Shown piece after piece: positions 1 through 6,413 of a DNA stretch of 11,820 bases; position 1 is the first letter of the stretch, and each line of letters starts with the position of its first letter. The stretch spans positions 1-11,820 of the forward strand of contig JACQED010000415.1 in NCBI GenBank assembly GCA_016200785.1. Direction: 5' to 3'. The notes under the pieces were generated by a model that was not told where the DNA came from, ran no database searches, and saw only the letters and a list, made by a program, of their open reading frames with translations. The translations under genes were made by a program, and so were the position numbers. The DNA comes from Chloroflexota bacterium (GTDB lineage: Bacteria > Chloroflexota > Anaerolineae > Anaerolineales > JACQED01).

Positions 1-25
1 GCCATTAGCCGACCAAGAGGCGACT

Positions 26-1585
26 ATGCGACAAAAAACCCTCACCCTCGCTTACTGGACTCTCCTCGGCGTCATTGCCGTCGTCGGGATAGCGGCGATC
101 TACGTTCGCGCGACGCAGGGGCTTCGCGTGACCAACCTCAATAGCCTCGGGCCGTGGGGGCTGTGGGTGGCCTTTTACATTTACTTCATCGGCCTGAGCG
201 CCGGGGCGTTCCTCATCTCGACGATGATCTACGTCTTCGGCCTCAAGCGCTTCGAGCCGATCGGCCGCCTGGCGCTGTTCGCGGCCTTCATCGCCCTGAG
301 CACCGGGCTGACATTCATCCTGATTGACCTGGGTCACATGGAGCGTTTCTGGACCGTGTACGTCAACCGCAGTGCGACCTCGGTCCTCCAGTGGGAGATG
401 CAGTTCTACACCCTGTACCTCGTCATCCTGCTGGCCGAACTCTGGCTGCTCATGCGGCGCGACCTGATCCGGCGCGGAGAGCAGAAGGATTGGATCGGGC
501 GTGTCTGCCGCATCCTTACCTTCGGCAGCAAAGACCTATCGGACGAGTCGGCGGCCAAAGATATGCGGATGGTGAAGATCCTCGGCACACTCGGCGTTCC
601 GGTGGCGATCGGCGTTCACGGCGGCACGGGGGCAATCTTCGCCGTCGTGAAAGCCCGCCCCTATTGGTACACCGGCCTGTTCCCGCTGATCTTCATCGTC
701 TCGGCGTTGGCCTCCGGCGGCGCACTCCTCACGTTCATCTACGCCTTCTTCGGGCGCAAAGACGAGGCGCACGGCGCGCTCGTCACGAGCCTGGGCAAGA
801 TGGTGGCCGGCTTCCTCGCGCTCGATCTGATCTTCCTCACCAGCGAACTGCTCGTCGGCCTGTACGGCAGTGTGCCCGATCACGTCGCGGTCTATCGCTC
901 GATCATGTTCGGCCCGTTCTGGTATGTCTTCTGGATCGGGCAACTCGGCCTCGGCGCGCTGGTGCCACTCTTTCTCGTTCTCAACCGGCGCACCGGCGCG
1001 TCGGTCGGCTGGGTGGGCGTAGCCGCCGCGCTCATCGTGGTCGGCATCGTCGGGGTGCGGCTGAACATCGTCATCCCGCCCTTCACCGTGCCGCTCATGC
1101 CGGGCGTTGACACGGCCTATCCACTCGGGCGCTTCTCGACCTTCGACTTCACCGGCTTCGCCGGGGCGCTGTTCGGGCTGGCAATTTTAGTGTTCGTGAT
1201 CGCCGCCGGACTGATCACCGCTCGCCTGTCGCAGTTGCCCGCCAAAGCGGGCGAACGCTGGCTGGCGCGCGCGGCAGGACTCGTGGTGATGGCCGGCTTC
1301 GTCGTGATGGGCCTGCGCTTCCTGGGTTATACGACGCCGGAAACGGCGACACTGCTCGGAACACCCGCCCGCCTGCCGCTCTTCTTCGGCGGCTCGGTGC
1401 GCGCCACCGACGCCACCTTCTACTCGCCTTCGGCGATTGAATGGCTTTCGAGCATGGGCGTGATCGCGCTGGCGGCGATGGGGTTCAGCCTCGGCTGGCT
1501 GGCCTTGCCGCTGGAAGGCGAACCCGAAGCCGCCCGGCCCGAGCCGCGACGCCTCTCCGGCTTTGAACCGGCAGCCGGCGATTGA
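26..1585 (+). CDS. NrfD/PsrC-family membrane subunit with extra helices (module 1)
   Basis: 519-residue integral membrane protein of the NrfD/PsrC (polysulfide reductase membrane subunit) family. Such subunits anchor a molybdoenzyme complex and exchange electrons with the quinone pool. I count about 11-12 hydrophobic segments; the first lie near residues 9-28, 41-71, 79-102 and 120-142. Motifs shared with the second NrfD protein of the window include PWGLWVAFY (43-51), DLGHMER (101-107), ARPYW (210-214), FWIGQLGLGALVPL (302-315) and EWLSSMG (472-478). Family members usually have 8-9 helices and 300-400 residues. Here an extra stretch around 362-464 adds two likely helices (about 378-400 and 411-433). 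The start follows AGAGG at 16-20 with 5 bases spacing. The molybdoenzyme gene begins 16 bases after the stop, so they are probably co-transcribed. An in-frame TAG at 6-8 could end an upstream gene, but only 25 bases are visible. Family call firm, substrate unknown. Confidence 0.9.
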   Translation: MRQKTLTLAYWTLLGVIAVVGIAAIYVRATQGLRVTNLNSLGPWGLWVAFYIYFIGLSAGAFLISTMIYVFGLKRFEPIGRLALFAAFIALSTGLTFILIDLGHMERFWTVYVNRSATSVLQWEMQFYTLYLVILLAELWLLMRRDLIRRGEQKDWIGRVCRILTFGSKDLSDESAAKDMRMVKILGTLGVPVAIGVHGGTGAIFAVVKARPYWYTGLFPLIFIVSALASGGALLTFIYAFFGRKDEAHGALVTSLGKMVAGFLALDLIFLTSELLVGLYGSVPDHVAVYRSIMFGPFWYVFWIGQLGLGALVPLFLVLNRRTGASVGWVGVAAALIVVGIVGVRLNIVIPPFTVPLMPGVDTAYPLGRFSTFDFTGFAGALFGLAILVFVIAAGLITARLSQLPAKAGERWLARAAGLVVMAGFVVMGLRFLGYTTPETATLLGTPARLPLFFGGSVRATDATFYSPSAIEWLSSMGVIALAAMGFSLGWLALPLEGEPEAARPEPRRLSGFEPAAGD

Positions 1586-1601
1586 ATCACAGGAGTGACC
1601 T

Positions 1602-4208
1602 ATGACGACCACCTTCACTCGTCGAGACTTTCTGAAACTCGCGGGCGCGGCCGGCGCCGTCGCTCTCGGCACACGGTTCGTCGCCGCGAAGAATGGCCGC
1701 GCCGCCGCGCCCTCACTGGCCTCGCGCGCCGCCGGGCAGACGGCCGGCAACTGGATCGCCACCGCTTGCAACATGTGCGGCGGGCAAACGGGCGTCCTCG
1801 TCCGGGTGGACGAGGGCCGGGTCGCGAAGATCGAGCCCAACCCCGACAATCCGATCGGCGTGGCCAACGTCTCGACCGATTTCTGGCGCTGGAAGAACAC
1901 CGACGGCGCGGCGATGTGCCCCAAAGGCAACGCTGGCCCGATGGCCCTCTACGATCCCGATCGCGTGAAGACGCCGCTCAAGCGCACCAATCCCGAGAAG
2001 GGCAAAGGCGTCGATCCGGGCTGGGCCGCCATCTCGTGGGACGAGGCGCTGAACACCATCGCCGCGAAACTAAGAGACCTGCGCGATGCGGGCGAGGCGC
2101 ACAAACTCGTCTGGTTCTCCGAAGATCATTCGTTTGTGGACATCCAGAAAGACTTCACCGAACTGTACGGCACGCCGAACTATCACAACCACTCGAACCT
2201 GTGCGATGTGGCGCGCAAGGCATCGTTCAAATTGGTAGTGGGCGACGAGCGGCCACTGGGCGATTTCGCCAACGCGCGCCACATTCTGCTCTTCGGCTGG
2301 AACCCGCTGTCGGCGACGAAGTGGAGTCACCTGCCGCGCATCTTCACCCGCGCAATTGAGAACGGCGCGAAACTCGTCGTCGTTGACCCGTATCTGAGCC
2401 AGACCGCCGCCCGCGCGCACGAGTGGATTCCTCTCCGCCCGGCGACTGACGGTGCACTGGCGCTGGCTCTCGCGCATTTGCTCATCAAGTGGAACCTGTA
2501 CGATCAGGAATTCGTCAACAACTGGACGACGGGCTTTGACGACTTCGCCGCCTTCGTCGCCGACAAGACGCCGGAGTGGGCCGAGCAGATCACCGACGTG
2601 CCCGCCGCGACGATCCGCCGCATGGCGCGCGACATGGCGAACTTGCGCCCGGCGGTGGTGGACGTGTGGTCGGGCCCCGGCCAACACTCCAACGCGGTGC
2701 AGGGCGGGCGCGCGATTGCGATCCTCAACGCGCTCCTGGGCAACGTCGATCGGCCCGGCGGGCTGATCAACCCGGAACGCAAAGGCCCGGCGCGGCAGAA
2801 GCCTCACGGGCCGAAGATCGCTCAGCCGCGCCTCGACAATCTGAATCTGTATCCGTTCGGTCACGGTTCCGGCGTTTACACCGAAGTCCTGCAATCCATC
2901 GTGGACGGCACGGCGGCGTACATGCCGAAGATCGGGATGGTCATCTTCCAGAACCTCGTGCTGTCGGTTCCCGGCACGGACAACGTGATCGAGGCGCTGA
3001 AGAAGCTGGAGTTCCTCGTCGTCGTGGATACGATGCTCTCGGAGACGGCGGAGATGGCGGACATCGTCATCCCCGGCACGACGTATCTCGAACGCTACGA
3101 TCTGACGACCAACTGGGTGACGTGGACTTCGGTGAGTCTGCGCCAGCCGGCAGTCGAACCGATCTTCGGGCAACTGCCGGAATACGAATTCGTCGTCGAA
3201 GTTGCGCGACGGATGGGCCTGAAGGACGCCGACGACAAAGACTTCTTCACGGTCGGGCGCATTTCCGGCCAGCCGGTGGACAGCACCCAAGCCTGGTACG
3301 AGGAGTATCTCTCGGAACAATTGCTCAAGGGCGGGCCGAAGATTTCGCTCGACGATCTCAAGGCCCTGCCCGGCGCAGTCTGGATCGATCCTAAGGGGAC
3401 GCGCTACGAGAAATTCAAGGACGAAGTCCACCTGCCGGATGGGGCGCAGACCAAGACCGGCTATGCCATCGTCAAATCCGCCGACGGCAAGACGATCCTC
3501 GGGTTCAAAGACGATCGGGGCGCGGCTCACAAACCCGACGGCTCCGCGCTCGACGTTCCCGCCGATGCGAAGATGGACGATAAGGTGCAACAGATCATCC
3601 TCGACAAGGACGGGAAATTGTGGGGCTACGTTGACGCGAAGGGGATACTCAAGGGCGCGGATGGCAGTGAAAAGGGCTTCCGGCGCGATGGCAAGTTCCT
3701 CAAAGGCTGGAGCACGCCCTCGCGGCTCATCGAGTTCACGTCGGCGCAGGCCGCCGCCAGGAAAGATCGCAACGGCAACGCGATCGATGCCCAGCCGGTC
3801 TACACCCCGCGCGACTGGTTCCCGAACGCCGACTTTCCGCTGTACTTGATTAACTGGAAAGAATCCAGTCACACCCACTCGCGCACGTTCAACAATCCGT
3901 GGCTGATCGAGTTGATGGGCTGGAACCGGCTGGCGATCAACTCAGTGACGGCGGCGCGCCTCGGCCTGAAGGACGGCGACGAAATCTGGGTCGAGTCGCC
4001 CTACGGCAAAGCGAAGGCGTTGGCCCGCGTTACACAGGGCATCCATCCCGAAGTGGTCGGTTGGCAACATGGCTTCGGCCACTGGGGGCTGGGGCACATC
4101 GCCAAAGGCAAAGGAACAGCGGACGGCAGTTTCAATAAAACCATCAGCGATCCGATTTCGGGGATGGCGCTGCACAAAGAGGTGTGTGTGAAGGTCTACC
4201 GCGTGTGA
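1602..4208 (+). CDS. Tat-exported molybdopterin oxidoreductase catalytic subunit, PsrA/PhsA-like (module 1)
   Basis: 868-residue catalytic subunit of the DMSO reductase superfamily, closest in pattern to polysulfide/thiosulfate reductases. It starts with a twin-arginine signal (TRRDFLKLAG, residues 6-15), so it should act outside the cytoplasmic membrane. The N-terminal Fe-S motif reads CNMCGGQTG: Cys56 and Cys59 are present, Thr63 stands where the family has its third Cys, and Cys106 in MCPKGNAG is the fourth. Cys201 in HSNLCDVARK, after GTPNY, is the likely Mo ligand and is encoded by TGC, not by a selenocysteine codon. The dinucleotide-binding domain runs from about 744 to the end, starting DFPLYLINWKESSHTHSR. 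A Lys/Asp/Gly-rich insert of about 97 residues (607-703) separates YEKF from TPSRLIEF, which are nearly adjacent in relatives; it explains much of the length beyond the usual 750-770. SD AGGAG is at 1591-1595. Superfamily certain; PsrA/PhsA-like probable; substrate unknown. Confidence 0.9.
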   Translation: MTTTFTRRDFLKLAGAAGAVALGTRFVAAKNGRAAAPSLASRAAGQTAGNWIATACNMCGGQTGVLVRVDEGRVAKIEPNPDNPIGVANVSTDFWRWKNTDGAAMCPKGNAGPMALYDPDRVKTPLKRTNPEKGKGVDPGWAAISWDEALNTIAAKLRDLRDAGEAHKLVWFSEDHSFVDIQKDFTELYGTPNYHNHSNLCDVARKASFKLVVGDERPLGDFANARHILLFGWNPLSATKWSHLPRIFTRAIENGAKLVVVDPYLSQTAARAHEWIPLRPATDGALALALAHLLIKWNLYDQEFVNNWTTGFDDFAAFVADKTPEWAEQITDVPAATIRRMARDMANLRPAVVDVWSGPGQHSNAVQGGRAIAILNALLGNVDRPGGLINPERKGPARQKPHGPKIAQPRLDNLNLYPFGHGSGVYTEVLQSIVDGTAAYMPKIGMVIFQNLVLSVPGTDNVIEALKKLEFLVVVDTMLSETAEMADIVIPGTTYLERYDLTTNWVTWTSVSLRQPAVEPIFGQLPEYEFVVEVARRMGLKDADDKDFFTVGRISGQPVDSTQAWYEEYLSEQLLKGGPKISLDDLKALPGAVWIDPKGTRYEKFKDEVHLPDGAQTKTGYAIVKSADGKTILGFKDDRGAAHKPDGSALDVPADAKMDDKVQQIILDKDGKLWGYVDAKGILKGADGSEKGFRRDGKFLKGWSTPSRLIEFTSAQAAARKDRNGNAIDAQPVYTPRDWFPNADFPLYLINWKESSHTHSRTFNNPWLIELMGWNRLAINSVTAARLGLKDGDEIWVESPYGKAKALARVTQGIHPEVVGWQHGFGHWGLGHIAKGKGTADGSFNKTISDPISGMALHKEVCVKVYRV

Positions 4209-4277
4209 TAGGTGGTTGGGTTGTTAGGTGGTTTGGTGAGTCGAGGATACCGCAACCACCCAACCACCTAACCATCC
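4209..4277. repeat. Inverted pair of 8-base repeat arrays (hairpin) between molybdoenzyme and chaperone genes
   Basis: Directly after the stop codon, octamers of the type AGGTGGTT occur four times in a row (4210-4241, the last degenerate). After a 12-base spacer, three inverted octamers of the type AACCACCY follow (4254-4277, the last AACCATCC). The arms 4209-4225 and 4254-4270 are complementary at 16 of 17 positions, so a strong hairpin with a 28-base loop is possible. No T-run follows, so it is not a textbook intrinsic terminator, though it could slow transcription or protect the 3' end of the upstream message. Confidence 0.8.
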
Positions 4278-4297
4278 GTCTTCCCGAACTGTAAGAT

Positions 4298-4873
4298 ATG
4301 GAAACTTCTTTGGCCCGCGCCTCGCTGTACAACTTCCTCGCCGCCGCGTTCGGCGATCCGCCCACGCCACAAATGATGGAGGCCTGGGTGAAGACCGTGC
4401 CGGGCCTCAGGCCAGCGCCGCTCGACGAGATGAGCCAGGCCTACACGCGGCTGCTGGTCGGGCCCGGCGCAGATTATGCGCCGCCGTACGCCTCGCTGTA
4501 CTTGAACCCCTCATCGAATGGGAAGCCGCAGTTGTGGGGAGCGGCGGCGGCGGCGGTTGAGGCTCTCTACGGTGAAGCCGGCGTCGAAATCGCGCCGGGC
4601 CAGCCGCGCGTGCCCGATCACCTCGCGCTCGAACTGCAATTCATGCAACACCTGTGCGCGCGCGAGGCCGACGCCGAAGTGCGCGGAGACTCGGCCCAAG
4701 CCGTCGAGTGGCGCGAACGCCAGCGCGCGTTCCTGCGCGATCACCTGTGGCCGTGGCTACCGCAGTTCGTCGCGCGCCTGTCGAATACGCAAGACGAAGC
4801 CCGCGCTGTCTATCGGGCATTGGCTGCCTTCATGCTGGCCTTCGTCCAGTCGGAAGTCGCCGATCATGGCTGA
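4298..4873 (+). CDS. TorD/DmsD-family molybdoenzyme maturation chaperone
   Basis: 191-residue, soluble, mostly helical protein of the TorD/DmsD/NarJ family. These cytoplasmic chaperones bind the Tat signal of a partner molybdoenzyme and hold it until cofactor is loaded. The family hallmark is visible as PDHLALELQFMQHL (about residues 106-119), matching the E-x-DH region, followed later by FLRDHLWPWLPQF (about 147-159). There is no signal peptide or membrane segment, as expected. The gene lies between the first molybdoenzyme and a cytochrome c gene, so the first molybdoenzyme is the obvious client; the second, which also has a Tat signal, could share it. No clear Shine-Dalgarno sequence precedes the ATG; the space is taken by the octamer hairpin, so translation may be weak. 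Family call is strong. Confidence 0.88.
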   Translation: METSLARASLYNFLAAAFGDPPTPQMMEAWVKTVPGLRPAPLDEMSQAYTRLLVGPGADYAPPYASLYLNPSSNGKPQLWGAAAAAVEALYGEAGVEIAPGQPRVPDHLALELQFMQHLCAREADAEVRGDSAQAVEWRERQRAFLRDHLWPWLPQFVARLSNTQDEARAVYRALAAFMLAFVQSEVADHG

Positions 4874-4924
4874 TTGCCGATCGTTGATTGGAGGTTCAAT
4901 CCGCAATCTGCAATCCGCAATTGG
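4870..4924. repeat. 7-base repeat array with opposed arms before the cytochrome c gene
   Basis: Three heptamers of the GATTGNN type (GATTGCC, a diverged GATCGTT, GATTGGA) fill 4872-4892 and overlap the chaperone's stop codon. After four bases, four heptamers of the opposite sense, CAATCYG, follow at 4897-4924 (the last is CAATTGG). The arms are reverse complements of one another at roughly 16 of 21 positions, so only a weak hairpin is expected. The SD GGGAG of the cytochrome gene (4923-4927) abuts the array and overlaps its last two bases. Confidence 0.75.
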
Positions 4925-4933
4925 GAGTGTCCC

Positions 4934-5308
4934 ATGCGCTTCTACCTCATCTCTGCTTTAGTGCTCATCCCCCTTCTGGCACTGCTCAGTTTGATCCAGC
5001 CCTTCGTCGCCGGCGTCGCGGAAAGGCCGATCGGGCCGGCATTCGTCGTGCCGCAGACCGGGCCCGGCGAGGCGGCGCGCGGCGAGGCGCTGTATCGCTC
5101 CAAATGCTACGGCTGTCACGCGCCGGAGGCGAAGGTCGGCCCGGCGCAGAACTCGACGGACTTCAGAGTGCAGTACGCCGACGACGAGACGCTGGCCTTC
5201 GTGGTGCGCGCCGGCCGCCAGCCGATGCCGGCGTTTAACGAGGATATACTGAGCGAGCAGGAGTTGGCCGATATCGTCGCGTATATCCGGTCACTCCCGT
5301 CGCCGTAA
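4934..5308 (+). CDS. Membrane-anchored monohaem cytochrome c
   Basis: 124-residue class I c-type cytochrome. An N-terminal hydrophobic segment (residues about 4-27) acts as an anchor or signal peptide, placing the haem domain outside the membrane. The haem site is CYGCH (Cys58, Cys61, His62), and Met98 in RQPMPAF is the likely distal ligand. The C-terminal helix ending LADIVAYIRSL is typical of small cytochromes c. It may carry electrons to or from the adjacent molybdoenzyme. That is unusual for a purely quinol-fed PsrABC-type reductase and leaves open an oxidative role. ATG at 4934 is chosen over the in-frame ATG at 4874 because GGGAG sits 6 bases upstream, a proper signal segment starts there, and the extra 20 residues would come from the repeat array. 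Family firm, electron partner inferred. Confidence 0.9.
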   Translation: MRFYLISALVLIPLLALLSLIQPFVAGVAERPIGPAFVVPQTGPGEAARGEALYRSKCYGCHAPEAKVGPAQNSTDFRVQYADDETLAFVVRAGRQPMPAFNEDILSEQELADIVAYIRSLPSP

Positions 5309-5507
5309 GCAGGCCCCGGCGAACCTGCCGGCGCGAGTGTGAAGCATTCTCCTTGAGGCAAGGGCAACGTGGGTGGCAGCACGTTGCCCTTGTCGGATTC
5401 GGGGAGAAGTGTCACGCCGTTTCAATGACGATTCTCTCTACCCCTGTCCTATCTTCGGCGGAACAATTCAGCCACCTCCGGTCAAGTTTGCGATAAGCAG
5501 GTGTTCC
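5309..5507. other. 199-base intergenic region before the sensor unit
   Basis: No gene is seen here. The region holds a perfect inverted repeat (described separately) and a short dyad, CCGGC-GAACCT-GCCGG, at 5316-5331. It must carry the promoter of the sensor unit if that is not read through from the cytochrome gene, but I cannot point to a convincing -35/-10 pair. GATTCGGGGA at 5396-5405 also occurs at 8515-8524, in the regulatory region before the ferredoxin-subunit gene. Confidence 0.5.
5359..5392. terminator. Perfect 13-base inverted repeat, probable terminator or operator
   Basis: CAAGGGCAACGTG (5359-5371) and CACGTTGCCCTTG (5380-5392) are exact reverse complements around an 8-base loop, starting 51 bases after the cytochrome stop codon. 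A stem this stable after a gene suggests transcription termination of the left operon. The downstream side, TCGGATTC, has no T-run, so a Rho-independent mechanism is doubtful. A dimeric repressor or activator site for the sensor operon is the alternative. Confidence 0.6.
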
Positions 5508-6413
5508 ATGCGTCGTTTGATCCTGATCTTCGGCGTGCTGTTGTTGGCGGCTTGCGCCTCTCCTCCAGCGGAGTCCGTGATTCATCTCTCCGACCTCCAG
5601 CCGCTCCCGGCCAGCGCGTCGGGCGACATCGTGCCGCTCCGCGTGGCGGTGGCGGCGGTCATCTCCCCCAGAGGCACGGCGGAGAGTTATCAGCCTCTGC
5701 TCGACTACTTGAGCGCCAAACTCAATCGCCCGGTCGAACTCGTCCAACGCCGGACGTATGCGGAGATCAACGATCTTGTGCAGAAGGAGTACGTGGATGT
5801 CGCCTTCGTCTGCACCAGCGCCTACGTCGCCGGGGCGCGCGACTTCGGGATGCAGTTGCTCTTCGCACCCCAGGTCAACGGCGAAACCGTCTACTACTCC
5901 TTCCTCATCGTTCCGGCGGGCAGTCCGGCGCAAAGCATGGCCGACCTGCGCGGCAAAGTCTTCGCCTTCACCGACCCGATGTCGAACACCGGGCGGCTCT
6001 ACCCGACGTTCCTCGTCCACGAATTCGGCGAGACGCCGCAGACCTTCTTCGCCCGAACCTTCTTCACCTACAGCCACGACGATGCGATCCGGGCTGTGGT
6101 CGAAGGGGTGGCCGACGGCGCGGCGGTGGACAGCCTGGTGTATGAATATGCCGTCAAGCGCGACCCGTCCATCGCCGAGCGAGTGCGTGTGATTCACCGC
6201 TCGCCGCCATTCGGTATCCCGCCGGTCGTCGTCGGCCCGAACATTCGCCCGCAACTCCGGGTCGAACTGCGCGATCTGTTGTTGGGCATGGCCGGCGATC
6301 CAGATGGACGTATCCTACTGGCGACGCTGGGCATTGACCGCTTCGTGGAGATTGACGACCGGGCCTACGACTCGGTGCGCGAGTTGGAGGCCGAGGTCGG
6401 CTTGCTCCCATGA
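5508..6413 (+). CDS. PhnD-like substrate-binding lipoprotein (AioX/ArxX-type sensor component)
   Basis: 301-residue protein of the PhnD-like periplasmic binding superfamily (phosphate/phosphite/phosphonate binding fold). The signal peptide ends in a lipobox, LLAAC, with lipidated Cys16, so it is a membrane-tethered extracytoplasmic receptor. The start of the fold is LRVAVAAVISPRGTAESYQPLLDYL (from residue 44), written here as LRVAVAAV, then PRGTAESYQPLLDYL. Cys102 in VDVAFVCTSAYV is the only Cys of the mature protein besides the lipidated one. No ABC permease or ATPase is nearby. Instead it overlaps a histidine kinase gene by 4 bases (ATGA), so a sensing rather than transport role is likely, as for AioX beside AioS/AioR. 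The ATG at 5508 is chosen because the lipobox signal begins there; the in-frame ATG at 5373 would run through the hairpin. Ligand not deducible. Confidence 0.87.
   Translation: MRRLILIFGVLLLAACASPPAESVIHLSDLQPLPASASGDIVPLRVAVAAVISPRGTAESYQPLLDYLSAKLNRPVELVQRRTYAEINDLVQKEYVDVAFVCTSAYVAGARDFGMQLLFAPQVNGETVYYSFLIVPAGSPAQSMADLRGKVFAFTDPMSNTGRLYPTFLVHEFGETPQTFFARTFFTYSHDDAIRAVVEGVADGAAVDSLVYEYAVKRDPSIAERVRVIHRSPPFGIPPVVVGPNIRPQLRVELRDLLLGMAGDPDGRILLATLGIDRFVEIDDRAYDSVRELEAEVGLLP

Noticed and set aside
2202..2204. Possible selenocysteine at the Mo-ligand position, as in some formate dehydrogenases.
   Set aside because: The codon is TGC (Cys201), and the second enzyme also has TGC (Cys285); no in-frame TGA is present.
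2070..3878. A 602-codon open frame on the minus strand opposite the first molybdoenzyme.
   Set aside because: Its product is rich in Arg, Val and Asp without a recognisable domain, and it mirrors the codon pattern of a well-supported gene in high-GC DNA. It is a shadow frame.
5396..5405. GATTCGGGGA shared with 8515-8524, as a fourth regulator site before the sensor unit.
   Set aside because: The match covers only the left part of the repeat; the conserved GACTTTTCCC core is missing, so chance cannot be excluded.
5373..5507. In-frame upstream ATG for the PhnD-like lipoprotein.
   Set aside because: It would put 45 residues before a perfect lipoprotein signal and run through the inverted repeat; ATG 5508 gives the signal at the N-terminus.
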